64,000 nucleotides of DNA from Lacisediminihabitans sp040549465 (GTDB taxonomy: Bacteria; Actinomycetota; Actinomycetes; Actinomycetales; Microbacteriaceae), in NCBI RefSeq assembly GCF_040549465.1, contig NZ_JBEPTL010000005.1, forward strand, positions 133,059 through 197,058, given 5' to 3'. Under the pieces are notes generated by a model. It did no database searches. It was not told the origin of the DNA and saw nothing but the letters and a program-made list of their open reading frames with translations. Each line of letters begins with the position of its first letter. The stretch's first letter is position 1. Of the stretch, positions 63,838-64,000 are shown piece after piece. A program made the position numbers and the translations under genes.

Positions 63838-63841
63838 GAAT

Positions 63842-64000
63842 TCAGGTGGTGGTCGCAACACCGGCTTGATTTGACGGATTCAAGAGTAGCTCGGTGAGGA
63901 CTTCGGCGGGGGTGTGGTAGCCGTGGCGTTTTCGTGGTCGCGCATTGAGTTCCGCGGCAACGTTGGCGAGGATCCCGGGCCCGTGAAACGAAAGATCAGT
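63842..64000 (-). mobile_element. IS30-family transposase, C-terminal end (partial)
   Basis: The minus-strand frame entering at 64000 reads FHGPGILANVAAELNARPRK and TPAEVLTELL, then stops at 63842. This is the conserved end of IS30-family DDE transposases (N-x-RPRK followed by TPxE). The rest lies beyond the window. The element's end is probably near 63837, within or just after GAATTCAGGTGGTGGTCGCA. Confidence 0.85.

Overview
The window is high-GC DNA from an actinobacterium, most likely Microbacteriaceae. This rests on gene content and style: ROK and LacI sugar regulators, a clgR-like gene beside clpP, lysC-asd with an internal beta-subunit start, many GTG starts, TANNNT -10 boxes placed 6-7 nt before start codons that lack a Shine-Dalgarno, and a recurrent GGATG/CATCC word. 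It reads as ordinary chromosome with two accessory blocks (sugar uptake and catabolism at 4.2-38 kb; copper and metal resistance at 38-46 kb) and some decay scars.

Layout. 1-4.2 kb: tail of a sensor kinase, an epimerase, an anchored Ala/Pro-rich envelope protein, and rplJ-rplL behind an L10 leader with an attenuator-like hairpin. 4.2-9.3 kb: a LacI repressor divergent from an AglEFG-type sugar ABC importer that has no ATPase gene; GGAACCGGTTCC palindromes lie before both. 9.5-17 kb: an ABC exporter, a truncated cyclase-like receptor gene, cystathionine beta-synthase with cystathionine gamma-synthase/lyase, an amino-acid permease and a cyclase-family hydrolase. 17-38 kb: a pentose and hemicellulose locus with LacI and ROK regulators, a ChvE/MmsAB multiple-monosaccharide importer, araB-araD-araA-araR, an acetyl xylan esterase, xylB and xylA, a ThuA protein and three Gfo/Idh/MocA dehydrogenases. 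Together these would import L-arabinose and D-xylose type sugars, deacetylate xylan fragments, and feed the pentose phosphate pathway.

38-46 kb: a copper module. DUF305 and DUF6153 proteins, CopA, CopZ and CsoR lie on the minus strand; a CPH-type CopB ATPase, an ArsR regulator and a His-rich CDF exporter lie on the plus strand. CsoR-like palindromes sit upstream of csoR and inside the copB promoter spacer. 46-63 kb: a ROK regulator, a deletion scar, a saccharopine-dehydrogenase-like protein, a HerA-like ATPase, tRNA-Ser, 4.5S RNA, clgR-like/clpP, pta-ackA, dnaX, recR and lysC-asd. The right edge holds a broken DUF559 gene abutting an IS30-family transposase.

No CRISPR array, prophage, secondary-metabolite cluster or clear new defence system is visible. 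The most notable items are: a family of long-stem intergenic hairpins whose stem sequences differ, one with interleaved arms; a very probable assembly artefact (29 G followed by 31 C); three or four deletion scars; a dense nest of TCTGC/GCAGA dyads between clgR-like and clpP; a set of predicted leaderless genes; and an acidic repeat micropeptide ORF behind a strong ribosome binding site.
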